From Arcuatula senhousia (Eukaryota > Mollusca > Bivalvia > Mytilida > Mytilidae), in contig OZ020308.1 in the NCBI GenBank assembly GCA_963971305.1, positions 19,873,092 to 19,937,091 on the forward strand: a DNA stretch of 64,000 nt, written 5' to 3'. The notes below the pieces were generated by a model. It did not search any database and had not been told where the DNA came from. It worked only from the letters and a program-made list of their open reading frames with translations. The translations under genes were made by a program, and so were the position numbers. This document shows, one piece after another, positions 1-12,260 of the stretch (positions are counted from its first letter, which is position 1; every line of letters begins with the position of its first letter).

Positions 1-290
1 GGGGTGCCGATTTGTTGCTGAAAAATCTCTCCTCCGAAGGTGACATATATGTTGTCAATGAAGACATTAAGCATACTGCAAACTTCTCCAGTGGGTAACA
101 AATTTTATCTTTGAAAGATGTTTTGGAAAAGAATGTAGAGTTATAACCCAAAACAACAAAATTCCTAGAGTTTTGAAAGGCTTTTTCGAGAAGTGTTTTT
201 CAGGAGACATTTTAGTTTTTTTGTGTGGCAAGGTAGTGTATAAAATTGAAAAAAACGAACGTTTTCAAAGAGTGAACCTCAGAAAATGAT
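1..290 (-). pseudogene. Penelope-like element reverse transcriptase fragment
   Basis: This stretch is closely similar, in the same orientation, to 22843-23125, which is the minus-strand reverse transcriptase (RT) core of a Penelope-like element. Read on the minus strand it covers the part just before the conserved MGTNCAP segment (FGGE-FQQ-IG region). Several one-base differences break the frame, so it is a dead copy. It starts at the window edge and ends near 290, where a 146-bp tandem array begins. Confidence 0.75.
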
Positions 291-299
291 CAACATTGT

Positions 300-1412
300 T
301 GCTATATATTAAGGCACTTGTCAGTCAAAAGGAATGGACTTTATCCACTGCCACCATCCGAAGCGTGCATTGTGCTAAGCATCACTAGGTGCACCTAAAA
401 TACCAATATAGGAGACGTGGCACATGTCAGTAAGTGGGAATGGACTTAAACCAGTCTTCTTTAAGAGGCCATCCATGTGGAAAATATAGGTCACATCCAG
501 CATCCGAAGCATGCATTGTGCTTAGCATCACAGGTGCACCTACCATACCTATTTTGTTACTATGGCACTTGTCAGTAAGAAGGAATGGACTTTATCCATT
601 TTTCTATAAGTGGTCATTCATGCAGAAAATATAGGTCACAGACAGCATCTAAAGCATACATTGTGCTTAGCATCACTAGGTGTACATATCATAACAATTT
701 AGTAGATGTAGCACATGTCAGTAAGTGGAAGTGGTCTTTAACCAGTCTTCTTTAAGAGGCCATCCATGTGGAAAATATAGGTCACATCCAGCATCCGAAG
801 CATGCATTGTGCATAGCATCACTAGGTGCACCTACCATACCTATTTCGTTGCTATGGCACTTGTCAGTAAGAATGAATGGACTTTATCCATTCTTCTATA
901 AGTGGTCATTCATGCGGAAAATATAGGTCACAGCCAGCATCCGAAGCATGCATTGTGCTTAGCATCACAAGGTGCACCTATCATACCAATTTTGTTACTA
1001 TGGCACTTGTCAGTAAGAAGGAATGGACTTTAACCATTCTTCTATCAGTGGTCATTCATGCAGAAAATATAGGTCACTGCCAGCATCCGAAGCATTCATT
1101 ATACTTAGCATCATTAGGTGCACATACCATACCAATATGGTTGATGTAGCACTTTTCAGTTAGAGGGAATAGACTTTAACCATTTTTCTGTACATGATCA
1201 TTCATGCAGAAAATATAAGTCACATCCAGCATCCAAAGCATGCAATGTTCTCACCATCACTAGATGCACCTACCATACCAATATGATTGATGTGGCATTT
1301 GTCAGTAAGTGCAAATGTGGAAATATGGGATTTGGGACGGACATCCGAACGGACGGACGAACGGACCCGAATACTATATGTCCCACTGCTTTCGAAGATG
1401 GGGCATAAAAAT
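300..1412. repeat. Tandem array, seven copies of a 146-bp unit, element 3' end
   Basis: The landmark CATTGTGCTTAGCATCAC and its variants start near 368, 514, 659, 805, 951, 1097 and 1243, a constant 145-146 bp step. Each unit also carries AGGTGCACCTACCATACC and GGTCATTCATGC. After the last unit comes a GGACGGACGAACGGA-type stretch and then AGATGGGGCATAAAA near 1397-1410, the same ending as the array at 42397-42994. The left terminal repeat seen there is missing here, so this copy is probably truncated at its left end by the PLE fragment. Short open frames inside the array are by-products of the repeat. Confidence 0.85.
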
Positions 1413-1560
1413 CATCAAAACAAAACTAACCCCATAACAACATAAAACACACACACACACATAACAACAAAACCGCATTCAGCAACTTAAACTCAAGTCG
1501 AAAGTCAACTGCTCCGAATGAGTAAGCAGTTCCTGCTTGCTATAGCATACCTGTCACGTT
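1411..1560 (+). repeat. Purine-rich dispersed repeat (PLE-associated tail)
   Basis: AACAACATAAAACACACACACAC is followed by an AACTCAAGTCGAAAG-type sequence and an AAGCAGTTCCTGCTTGCTATAGC-like motif. The same block recurs at 18270-18490, 19120-19330, 32305-32470, 41610-41800 and 54250-54500, and in reverse near 14030-14170, 25690-25790 and 49540-49650. At 54250-54500 it directly adjoins the 3' side of a PLE coding region, so I infer it is a PLE 3' tail. It includes a short AC microsatellite near 1448-1462. Confidence 0.5.
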
Positions 1561-2780
1561 TTTTTTTCAATTTCAAAATCAATTCTAATTTCAAGTAAGC
1601 AAAATAAAAAAAATAAAAACCAGACATAGTATTACAAAACATAAAAAAATGAAAATAAAATGAACAAAAAAGCAAGAATAAGACATAATGCCAATATCTC
1701 AAAACATTTGAGACTGACAAGCAATTTAACGGACGAACGAACGAACGTTACCGACGAATTTATGCCCAAGAACTCTCGTAGATGTGTCACAAAAATAGGC
1801 CAAAGATATAAATGGCCAGATTTCGTTTAACAGGAAGTAGGTAGGCAAATGACCTTAAATTAGGGGGTTATGGGGCCTATGCTGATTTCCAAATATCAAA
1901 AAGATGCAATAAGAAGTTGCTGATAAAACTGTTTATAAAATTGTTAAATTATTGAACATTGATTAAAAGAAACCGGCAATTAGACAGTACATGAGAGAAA
2001 GACTTAAATTCGAAACCTACGCTATAGGACCTCGTACTGCATATCAAAATACAAAATATCAAATTAAAATCAAATAAATTTTCTTCAAATACACAATTTT
2101 CTCAACTAAAATTACCTGCTCTCAGAAATAAACGATATTCAAAAGGACAGTAACCAAAGCACACCTGTCTTCCTTGACGGTCATATAAAAACTGAATAAA
2201 ACTTTAGAATAGTCATTTCACAAGTGTTCACTGTTTCAATTAGCATGATTTGCAGTTATTTGTAAAGTAATTAATCTGTTTTACAAGTTGATTAATCTTT
2301 TGTTATCCTAAAATTATCTGAGTTATATCTTGAATTAAACAGTCTCCTGCGTTGAGAAGAACAAAATCAGAAATATGTTTACTGACTCAATTTTATTAAT
2401 AATGCGACATTTTCTTGCGGTGTTTCAAAATTTTATAAAGTAGTTTTGTTCCAATTTTACTGGCCATGGGATGCAAGTCATTAATTCTATTCGGTATACG
2501 GTGTCAGTTATCCAGAAACACTCTTACCTCATGGAAAAACTAGTACAAATGCTTAGGTGCATGTAAATTACAAATACGAAAACGCGGCTATGAACGGTTA
2601 ATTTGGATACGCAATATATCGATATTTCAAGAAGTCACCTCTCATCAATAGCATTTGAATCAAAACATTGGAAGATCAAATTCCAAAACTGTTGAAAACA
2701 AAATGTACGAACAAGGAAGCCAAATCCAGCACCGATAATATCGACCATGTACATTCAAGATAGATAAATATTAAATATCA
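1560..2780. other. No recognisable gene or repeat
   Basis: AT-rich sequence with short poly-A and poly-T runs. I see no long open frame, no convincing exon and no clear terminal repeats. Confidence 0.5.
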
Positions 2781-4270
2781 TATGGCTGTTTTTATATCAT
2801 ATCTCATATCTTCCCGAGACGCCAATATCATCCCGAGAGATTTAGCTCGAGGGTATGATATTGGTCGAGGGAGATATGGGGTATGATATAAAAATAGCCA
2901 TATTATATTTTGTTTATCATATATTTTAAGAATATAAAGAATTTACATATTCAATATTCTTATTTGACTAAATAATGGAGTTATTTATGATGTTTCTATC
3001 ATTAATGCACACAAAAGTTCATAAAATTAAGTTTGAAAATGTCTCCTCCTTTCTTTCTTATGACAAGTTTACAAATAAAGTTGGATATATTTAGTTATAT
3101 GTATCTATTTTAGTATATATCTTTGCATTGAGGCGATAGAGTTTTTTTTATTAACTTCCACTGATGCATACAGTGTTTTTGTGACATTTCCATAAAATAA
3201 CCAAAATTTATTTTTTTTTAAATGCCTCGCTAATGCTCGTTTCATATACATATGCAACTCGAAAAATCTTTTTTGAGGGCAAAGGAAGGGTTGCGATAAG
3301 GCCCTATTTTGGCCCATCTGTAGGCGAAAAATAAAAAGTATTTCATAGCATATTACTTTTTACCTTATTTTGTAGCAAAATGATTGTACTATTGTGAAAG
3401 ACTACTTTCAAATCATTTTGCATCAACACGGCTTGGAAAATCGTGTTCAAAATTGACCCATTTTGAATGAAAATTTCATCTTGATTTAAGAGAAATTTCA
3501 AGGTAGGGCTTCAATAAAGTGAAATTTTGTGCTTATATAGTTGACGCCAGTGTTAACAATTCTATAAAAAGGTTCATCATACATATACATCACTTTTAAG
3601 AACAATTTTGAATTTGAAATGAACGCTTATCTCAAGAAAAACGAGGAAAATGGAGAGATTTCGCACAATTTTTAACTACTGACAACAAGTTCAAAAATTA
3701 TAGTCTTTTTAAATTTTCAGTGTGTCTTGCACGCGGAACCAGCTTGAAACTTTCACAAAAGATGTGTTTTAGTAAAACAAGTTTTTGAATAAAATATGGA
3801 GCTGGTTCCGCGTGCAAGGCTATACTTTTGGGAAGGATATATAACACTCATTTGCGCCACTTTCCCATAGGCTCAATGTTAAAATCATTTGTGGTGGTTC
3901 ATTTCAAGCACTATTTACTAAAAAATAAAAAAGCTTTTAAACTACAGACGTTTATTTTCAAAAAAGAGAAATATTACCCTTTCAAACAAGACATTTTATG
4001 AAAGAATTTACTTAATTTTATGTTTGACTTTTGCGGTGGGCTGAAAACGGGTCTTATCGCAACCCATCCTTTTGATTTTTCTTTAAAATTGAGCATTTTT
4101 ATTTTCTAGGGTATGTTATTGATTTTTGGGGTGTGATATGGATTTTAGGGGTGTGTTATTAATTTCTAGGGTGTTATGGATTTTCAATGGGTATGATATG
4201 AAAAGACAATGATATGGCTAGAATCATCTGTTTGGTATAGAATATCTAAAAAGGCTGTATTATTTAGTAA
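2780..4270. repeat. Foldback region with nested inverted repeats
   Basis: Three inverted-repeat pairs are visible. The first is an outer hairpin at 2780-2905: ATGGCTGTTTTTATATCATA on the left returns as TATGATATAAAAATAGCCAT on the right. In the second, AAGGGTTGCGATAAGGCCC near 3286 pairs with GGGTCTTATCGCAACCC near 4052. In the third, TTGCACGCGGAACCAGCT near 3727 pairs exactly with AGCTGGTTCCGCGTGCAA near 3812. Pairs two and three are nested around one centre. The right part (4100-4200) repeats GGGTGTGTTATT/GGTATGATATG motifs. No transposase frame is present, so this may be a foldback-type non-autonomous element; the outer ends are not fixed. Confidence 0.6.
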
Positions 4271-4533
4271 ATATATGATAATATAAATTCTCATATAATG
4301 GTGTTATATATTATTAAGCGATGATTGTTTTTCCGATTTTTAGATTTTTAGGGTACAACATTTTTTTTTTACATGTAGATGCTTACGGCCATGTAAAGAT
4401 AGACAATTCTTATATAATTGTGTTACCTGCAATGGTAAAGGAACTCTGGTTTTATTAAAAAAAATGGTTAAACTGACTTTTTCTTTCATTTTGAAGGTTA
4501 TATGTTGAAATAAAAATATGTATCTCTCATTGT

Positions 4534-7500
4534 CACAGGGTGGGAACGGAAATTGTACAGTTTCCGGAAGCGCCGTTCGCGAAGCGAGGATTTTTTTCTG
4601 ACACAGGTAGCGCCAGATTCAAAAATATCAAAACACGGGAATTAGAAGTCATTTGCAAGCACAATGTGAAGAAAAAAACAATAAAATGGTAACAAAAATA
4701 ATTGAAGGTACACTATTTAAGCAGCAATGGTTATAATACTACAAACGGCCATGTTTAAGACTATTTAATTTACCTCGAACACCGAGAAGTAGACGGAAAA
4801 AGTGATATGACTTGTCTTTTTCGGGGTTTGATTTGAAATCGGTTTCAATCTAGACCCTGTTGAATGCGCCAATCCACAGATCAAACTATCAAGATTCAAA
4901 ACATTATAAAAATGTTGTGAAATTTTTGCGTTTTAATCATATTATTGCATTTCTAACATCCCCTCTAAATTTCAACACATAAACGGGTAGCGTCCGCTGT
5001 CTTGAACAGGTAGCTCCAAAATTCACCGAAATTCACATTTTTAGTGAACGGGTAGCTCACAATTTTAAAAAATATATATTTCATTTGAATAGCGCAATAA
5101 ATATAAATCGGGGAAGTAATGAACAAATGAAAAATAAAAATGAACTCACTACACTAAATCGATCTTTAATTGGAATGCTCTTTTTTTTATTAATTGCTAC
5201 GTTAAAAATGCTTTAAAAAAACTTTAAAAAAAAATCCGGATCAGCCGACCGTTATGAATCGCTGAACATTCCATACCTTGGTGTAAACATATTTATTAAT
5301 TAATTTGCGAATTTTACAAATATTGAATATGAGACAATGTGACAATAATACAACAAATTAATCACGGGACTCAGAAACAAGACTTGAAGCCTTATATAAA
5401 TCCGTCTCCCGGAAAACTTTTCATTTACATTATTTTAGCATTATCCGACTTGACTCAAGAATCGACTTAGAATACAAATTAAACATGAACGTGATTTACT
5501 ATTTGAGTGCAAATGTGCAACGTGCAGTGAAATACGGAGGTACGTGTGCAAGTGAAGGTGCATGCGAGGAGGTTGAGGTTTTTTTTTTTGTCTGTTCACC
5601 GTTGTTAAGTGCTTTTTCTATTATATTAAGTATTAAAGCGCTTACTTTTGATCAAAAAATTTTGAACGCTAAGAAACAGTTGGTATTTTCGTCATCGGAT
5701 ATGCTATCGACTCCAAAAAGTAATGCTTCAGGAGTTATTCTAACAGGGACTTGCAAATTTAAGATAAGTTGTTGTCTTAGTGGTTGGTATAAGGGACATT
5801 TTAAATACCCTATGAACATCATATAGTTTATAAGAAACATATGCTTTGATATATATACAAAACAATACAGATCTCTATTATTTATACTTAATCATTACTA
5901 AAATTGTCTTTTGATCGCGTTTCATTGTAAAAATTGAATTTTTTGAGCACCTTAAATCTTCAGCAATTTAATAAGAACGTAATGAGCACTGAACAGGTTT
6001 CCGGATAATCTGGTATCTTCTAAATCTAAACTGATCGCCTTGTGTGATTTATGTTCATGCATTCACTAACTTTGTGTTTAGTGCGTCTCTCGTGAGTCTT
6101 ACGAAACGCACTCTAGTTTTAAAACCAGGTGCCTAGAACTGTGTTTTGTGTTCCGATAATCCGCAACAGTAAGTTCTGCTGACAAAGTTCTACTAATTCC
6201 CGAATTAAGGCCACTGAGGCACCTACTCATTTTAGTAAGAGATGCATCTACTCCACCGAGAGAATGGACAAAACAAGGAAGACATACCACAGAAATTATT
6301 GACCGCAATTGTACTGACTTTTTTTCATGCACTTCAAAATAAATGGTAAGTTAAACCAAGTTTACGGCACCATCCCTCCCTCTTTTGTATCTTGTTTTGG
6401 ACATTTTGATAACAAAATTATCTTCAATCTTTCGATATTTTGCTTCCAATTCAATGCTGATTTATTTGACTTCATTTTAGTGAAGATAGTACATAACACG
6501 ATTTTGCGGTAAGTCCTGCTTAGGATATACCGCCACTTAATCATTCAGAAAACAAATGGTAGATGCTCGACTGGCCTAAAAAGGGGGAGGGCGTTATAAC
6601 TTATCGTTACAAGGCCTTGTGTTAAATTGTGAATCAAACCATTTATTAGAAGTGGAGAAATCTGTTGCGAAGCATTTTCTATTCTCAGAAAAGAGGAAGT
6701 AGATGTGCAACTGACCTGAAATGGGGAGGCACATACAAATCTGAAGCTCCTTACCAAATTTGAAACCAAACCCTTCAGTGGAAGTCGAGAACTCTGTTAC
6801 GAAAGTTCGGACGACAAGGTAATTGCAATATAGCCTCATCTCTTGCGAAAGGGGATATAAAAAGTATTACTCAAAGAAAGCAGATTTTTACGTCTACATA
6901 ATATGGAGGAATTAAACATAGATGTGCACCATACAACCTCCACAAGTCAGCCGTTATTAAAAAAGCTTTTCTTCATAAGCAATAGTTTTCATTCTACGGG
7001 ACAAAAAATCCATAAGAAATAAGAGTGATTTTATGTATTTTTTACCCCGAAAAGAAAACTGTTATTTTCGGCGCTACCTGTTCATACATTTTTTCTTGCC
7101 TTGACGCTACCCGTTCACTTTTGATTTCAAAATTTTTAGACAAAATCGGAGATTATCACTCAATAATTGATTTCTGCTTTATAAATGCATTTGATTTTTA
7201 ATGTTTAATATCAAGAGGCTACAAAAAATTCAACCAATCATACTTTCAATGTGTGATTACTTTAAAAACGACAGATAAAAGAAGATGGTCTTGTATTTTT
7301 GAGATGTTCGAGCTACCCTTTTTATTAAAAATTCCATGCTTAACGTGAACATACGAATTAAACGCATTAAATGCAGATACTCGTCACTACATTAAGCTTA
7401 CATGTGCACTTTATTAATGGCAATGTTGGAACGTGATTGTGTATTCAACTTAATACGAAGTGTTTTTATTAACGAATCCTTGGGATTTGAACATGGCGCT

Positions 7501-7563
7501 ACCTTTTGCTTGTCATAAGAACGGCGCTTCCGGAAACTGTACAATTTCCGTTCCCACCCTGTG
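4534..7563. mobile_element. 3.0-kb DNA transposon with 45-bp perfect inverted repeats
   Basis: The left end begins CACAGGGTGGGAACGG and its first 45 bases are matched exactly by the reverse complement of 7519-7563. Both ends are flanked by ATTGT (4529-4533 and 7564-7568), a 5-bp target duplication. Inside each end the motif GGTAGC recurs in inverted orientation: near 4603, 4984, 5008 and 5048 on the left, and as GCTACC near 7073, 7103, 7312 and 7495 on the right. These look like sub-terminal transposase binding sites. The interior has only short open frames (113 residues at 5485-5826 on plus, 77 residues at 6099-6332 on minus) that I do not recognise, so it is probably non-autonomous. A 5-bp duplication with a CACA-type end recalls Transib elements, but superfamily membership is not established. 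Confidence 0.85.
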
Positions 7564-7568
7564 ATTGT

Positions 7569-8735
7569 GATCTTTTTTTATTTGAACCACGATCCTTGTT
7601 AACTACTGAATCTACTTTATTAGATTCTTCCTTAAAATGTTATATTCATTAAAGTTTAAATTAACACTTTCATTACCACAATTTTGTTTATTTGCATTTT
7701 TGAAAAAGGGGGTTCAAAACAAACTGCTGGTGAACCAGAAGGTTAATTACAAGGCGGGTCGTTGAATTAGCTTTTCTGAAACAAATTTTACTATGGCTGT
7801 GCTTTTTAGTTAATATTTCATTTTCATTTTTCGAAACTAAAAATGTAAACAAAAAGAAGATGAAATTTGAAATAAGTGATACCACTTACAACACTGGGAG
7901 AACATTGAATATACATATCTTAAACCAAATTATCCCGCCGACAGAACAGCGAAACGAAATTTCTAGAAAATGTCATATAGATGCAACCTATCCCTTATCA
8001 GCCATTCGATATGTGGTTCTCGGGTATAATCACATTCACTGTGGAGAGGCACATGCGATGATGATTTCCCCTGTATTAATGTGCATTGTCGACATTCCCG
8101 TTGTTATTTTTTTCTTCTTTATTTGAACTTAAGAAAACGAGAAGCTTTCGTAATCAGCCTTTCAACTGTCTCTAAAATTGATTCAAGAACTAAAAATGAG
8201 ATGCTAATTCTCGAAATACTGTGGTTTCATTATTGTTCGTTTGGTTTCAATATTCGTGGTATTCATGTGTGGTTTTTAACCCAGGAAATATGATATCCAA
8301 CGAAAAGGAAATTCAACATTGTTTACTACAGACTTTAGATCCTTGAATTTGACAATCCACATACTGTTCCCTTTTCATCATCAATGTACATTAATACCCA
8401 CGAAAATAAATGATTCATCAGTATGCAATTAAATTGATTTTTTCAATTTTATGAAAACTTAACACTTTATTTTAGTTTTGCATTACATTTCTTTCGAAGA
8501 CATTATGGGATTTGTGGGAAACCATATAATGTAAGTTCAAGAAACAAAGTGTACTAGTCATTAAGGAATAAAATTACAACAAAATTCCCCCGGTAATACA
8601 TTTTGAAACGCTTAACTCGCGTATATTATCAGGACTTATTAGCGACGCTCGACCAAAAAAAGATTGGAATGCAAATACACACAAATTGAAGAGCATAGAA
8701 AACAAAAACAACCGAGATATACTTATCTTGAACCC
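7569..8735. other. No recognisable gene or repeat
   Basis: AT-rich DNA with short open frames (for example 7860-8126) lacking any familiar motif. I saw no terminal repeats. Confidence 0.45.
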
Positions 8736-8739
8736 GAAA

Positions 8740-9430
8740 TTCGACTAAAGCCAACCTATGCCTGGCATGGGATAAAGAGGACTTCCCGGCTCTGTCCGAC
8801 TGTCTGTCCGTCCGTCTGTTTGTCTTTCACGCCACAGTCTTTCGTACTCTTTTCTCAAGGTTCATAGATAATGAAGTGATATTTGGTGTTTGAGTCAACC
8901 ATGATGAGTTACCGGTGAAGTTAAAGTTTCATCCCAGTCCGCATTTTTTGCAGGAGTAATATGGCATTTTAAACTTTTGAAAATTCACTGAAATGTTGGT
9001 TTTCTGCACTTTTGTCTTAACGCTTTAAAACAATGAACTATTTTTTTCGCATATGAGTCTCTCTTGATGAGTAACAGATCAAGTTCAATTTAAGTGCTAG
9101 TCCACAAATTTTGCCAGGAGTTAGGCCTTTTGAACTCTGAAAATTCACTTTAAAATCACATTCCCGCATTGGATATAAATGCTTGAAGATAATACACTGA
9201 ATTTGGTATGTAAGTCTATCACCATGAGTTACAGATCAAGTTTTTGTTTTGTTTCCATCTGTAAATTTTATCAAGAGTAATGGCCCCTTGTACTTTTAAA
9301 ATTTACTGATTTTTTTTCTGCATTTTGTTATCATCGCTTCTAGATAATGAAATGATCAAATTCAGATTTTCATTTGTTTAACAAATTTTTACCAGAGACT
9401 GTAATATGAGTCCCCCAGGGGATAACGTAT
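8740..9430 (+). repeat. Element with ~157-bp internal tandem repeats
   Basis: A GATAATGAAGTGATATTTGG block followed by ATGAGTTAC-like sequence and CAAG recurs near 8864, 9030, 9187 and 9342, a step of about 155-160 bp, with considerable divergence between units. The array is preceded by a CTGTCTGTCCGTCCGTCTG stretch and followed by AGTCCCCCAGGGGATAAC. The layout (unique head, 3-4 diverged repeats, unique tail) matches the other tandem-bearing elements in this window. Confidence 0.65.
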
Positions 9431-10540
9431 TCTTTTGTGGTCTGTTTCTTTGCGCTGTTCTTGTTCCTGTTTCTTTCTTTGACTTGTCTTCGCATTTTCG
9501 AACTTTTGACAATTAAATGGTGCTTCTATTTTTCTATTAAAATAATACTGACAATTTCATCGCTTCGATATGTTCTTTAACCCAGAACCACCTCTGGGAA
9601 ATAAAATTTGACATGATTGTTCTAACCAAAGGGTGTTAGAAATAGAAAATTATAACATAGTTGTCCATAGTTCCTGGCAATATTTTGTTTACAATATTAT
9701 TCTATAAATGATGTACATAGATTACTACCTGAAGAATCTCCTATTATTGTTTGACATTTGGTGATATATAGGAGTCAATAAGCTCTTGATATTTGTCTGC
9801 CAGCTTGAGAAGGTTTTTACAAATCTGTAAATTACAAACACAAATATTTTTTAAACGAAAAAAAAATATTTTGTTCGCTCTAAGCAGAAGATGAATTTTT
9901 ATTCCCGAGTGTAGTAAATCAAAACTTTGATGTGTGTCTTGCGTTCATTAATCTTCGTGATATTTTGATGCATTTTTTGCAATATTTTTGTTCAACTCAG
10001 GTTAAACACCAATATCCCTGATTCCTCAAAGAAAATTTAACCTCTTAAGTAAATTTCAAGTTTTCAGGTTGCCATTGCGTGCGCGGGGTTTGCGTGTCTT
10101 GTGCGATGATTTTGAAACTGCCAAATAAAATATATTATGAGTAATTTTTCTTCCTTATATAAATTGTGCTGGATAAAAGTACTTACAGTATCATCCAATC
10201 GTTTCTTTGCTCTTGCAGCTAAACGCTTTCGTGCGATTCTCAAGTTTAAAATTTTTGAAATTATACCATTTCCTGTCACCTTGTCAATCGAAAAACTTCC
10301 AATTGAATCCTTACATGTAAACTTCTTTTTTATTATATCTGAAATAGATTACTCATTCTTAATATCTTAAGTGGCTAAAGTGAGAAACTATGCTTAAAAG
10401 TGTCAGATTATTTTTAAGATTTGAAAATAATCATAGCGACCTTGAAAAGTTATTGTACATGTACATGTACATGTACTTTATAGAAATGCACTCTACAAGG
10501 GCATATTGAATAACTACTTTGTGCTATTAAAATTGTTATT
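9430..10540. other. No gene seen; TGTACA microsatellite
   Basis: No supported gene. A short run of alternating TGTACA/GTACAT lies near 10455-10475. Confidence 0.45.
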
Positions 10541-10544
10541 CAAT

Positions 10545-11080
10545 TGGCTACAGTCATGTAACATACAAACGTCACCTGCATACGGTGTATATATTTCACA
10601 ACTAATTCGATATACCAGGGCGTATACACATTTTTCAGATTGTTTTATCCGATACCACTTTCTCCGTAACAGACTATTAGACCAAGGTTATAAAAAAAAT
10701 ACGTCTCATACGATCTCTAAAAAAAATTCTACGTTATCAGCCACTGGTAAAAAAATTTAATATCATGTTAGACGAATTGATTAGTTCTTGCTTTGATTAG
10801 TGTATGACTGGTTGATATGCTTAGCATCCCTAATATATCATCACAAATCTGTTGTGTTTTGTGTTACTACCGGACCCAAAGATCAGAATGGAAGAGGGAG
10901 GTTTGGCGCGCCTTAAAAAATGGGTTAACCCACCATTTCTTTTGAAATGCCTGTACCAATGCAGGACCATCGCGGTCTTCCGGTATATATTCCTTGTTTT
11001 GTCTCGTCTTATGAACATTTGAGATTGATTCTCAAAGTTCGGTAATTATGTTATTACCTTTATTATAATACAGTACAGAA
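10545..11080 (+). pseudogene. PLE fragment: end of RT region plus 3' flank
   Basis: The plus strand encodes SPAYGVYISQLIRYTRA and, further on, LLDQGYKK. The same region reads TPAYGVYVSQLIRYSRA and LLTQGYVAP in the PLE copy at 54519-54893. The downstream sequence (10860-11075) repeats, in the opposite orientation, the flank of the PLE at 21955-22260, including GGAGGTTTGGCGC and GAGATTGAT...AGTTCGGTA. The frame is broken and the catalytic RT part is absent. Confidence 0.75.
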
Positions 11081-12260
11081 TTCAATGTTTTTGTCATTTA
11101 TCTTGTATTTAAAACACGAAACAAGTGTAAGCAATAGTTTCAACAACCACTGAAACCAAATTGCAATTACTGAAAACACAGTTACAGTATAGCATAAGAA
11201 ACGCAGGTATCCTCTATCATAGAGTGTATCTTTAACCGAAGTTCACTTGCAACCTATAACACTTTTATACACGTTGAAAGGATAATTGGTAATAAGACCC
11301 AATTTTGTAAAAAACGCTTTGCATACAAATGTCTGATTTTGCTGAATCATTGAATAATTATTAGGCTAAACAAAACGATTAATTTTTTTCATACAATTCT
11401 AACAAGATATATTTTTGCTAGTACCTGTTAGCAATTACATCACTTACTACAGCTTTTGTAAGCAATGTACCCAGTAATGTGGCGTCTTTGTAGACAGGGT
11501 ATTAAATGGATGATACAACAACAACAACCACAACAACAAAGGAATCAACTTTATGTACGTTAAAAATTTGAATATGTAACTTATTTCGATATATCTTAAT
11601 TTACACATTACGTTTATGAATTTATCTACCCTTTGTTGCATATATCGTATGCTTATATGTTGAGGAGCCTAAAATAGAGAGATTCATTTTTGTAACAAAA
11701 TACGTTTCTGTGTTTGCTATTACAACCCAAAACAATATCCTGCTGGCAAAGAAAGACAATAGCCATACTAAGACATATCTACTCATAAAATGACCATTTT
11801 TTATTAATAGAAAATAAGGAGATGTGGAACAATTCCCTTAATCAGCGGTAATTAAAAAAACACAAGGGAAAACCGCCAGCCGCTTTCAGTGAGGCCGGTA
11901 GGCGCAGCTCGCGGTTCTTCAAGAGGCCTTTGATCTAAATTAAATGCATAGAATTCAAATCCGGTCCTGAAATAGACAAACATAGACCCCCTTCATAAAC
12001 AAGAAACAAAAACAACAAAAACAATACCAGAAAGACAAGTACATAAAATAACTTTGTCGAAGATTACAACGTGGCGATGTTAAACTAGTTTTCAGACCTA
12101 ACCTTCTCCCTTATCAATAATTACAGAAAAGAACGAAACGTATCAATTCCAGTAAAGAGAACTTAAGAAAAGGACGACACGAATAAATGCATGGTTGAGG
12201 AAATTTCTATCGAACAACGACCATATGAGTTTTATTGGGGAAATGGTAAATTTTAAATAA
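11080..12260. other. No recognisable gene
   Basis: AT-rich sequence; an AACAACAACAACC run lies near 11520. A short GC-richer patch at 11880-11975 has a weak tRNA-like look but is not called. Confidence 0.45.

Noticed and set aside
5485..5826. 113-codon frame inside the 3-kb TIR transposon as transposase
   Set aside because: Composition follows the AT-rich background, with a poly-Phe stretch from a T-run, and no catalytic motif.
11880..11975. tRNA-like or SINE head (TAGGCGCAGCTCGCGG and TTCAAATCC resembling A and B boxes)
   Set aside because: The stems of a tRNA cloverleaf could not be formed and the acceptor-like pairing is bulged; only the box-like words remain.
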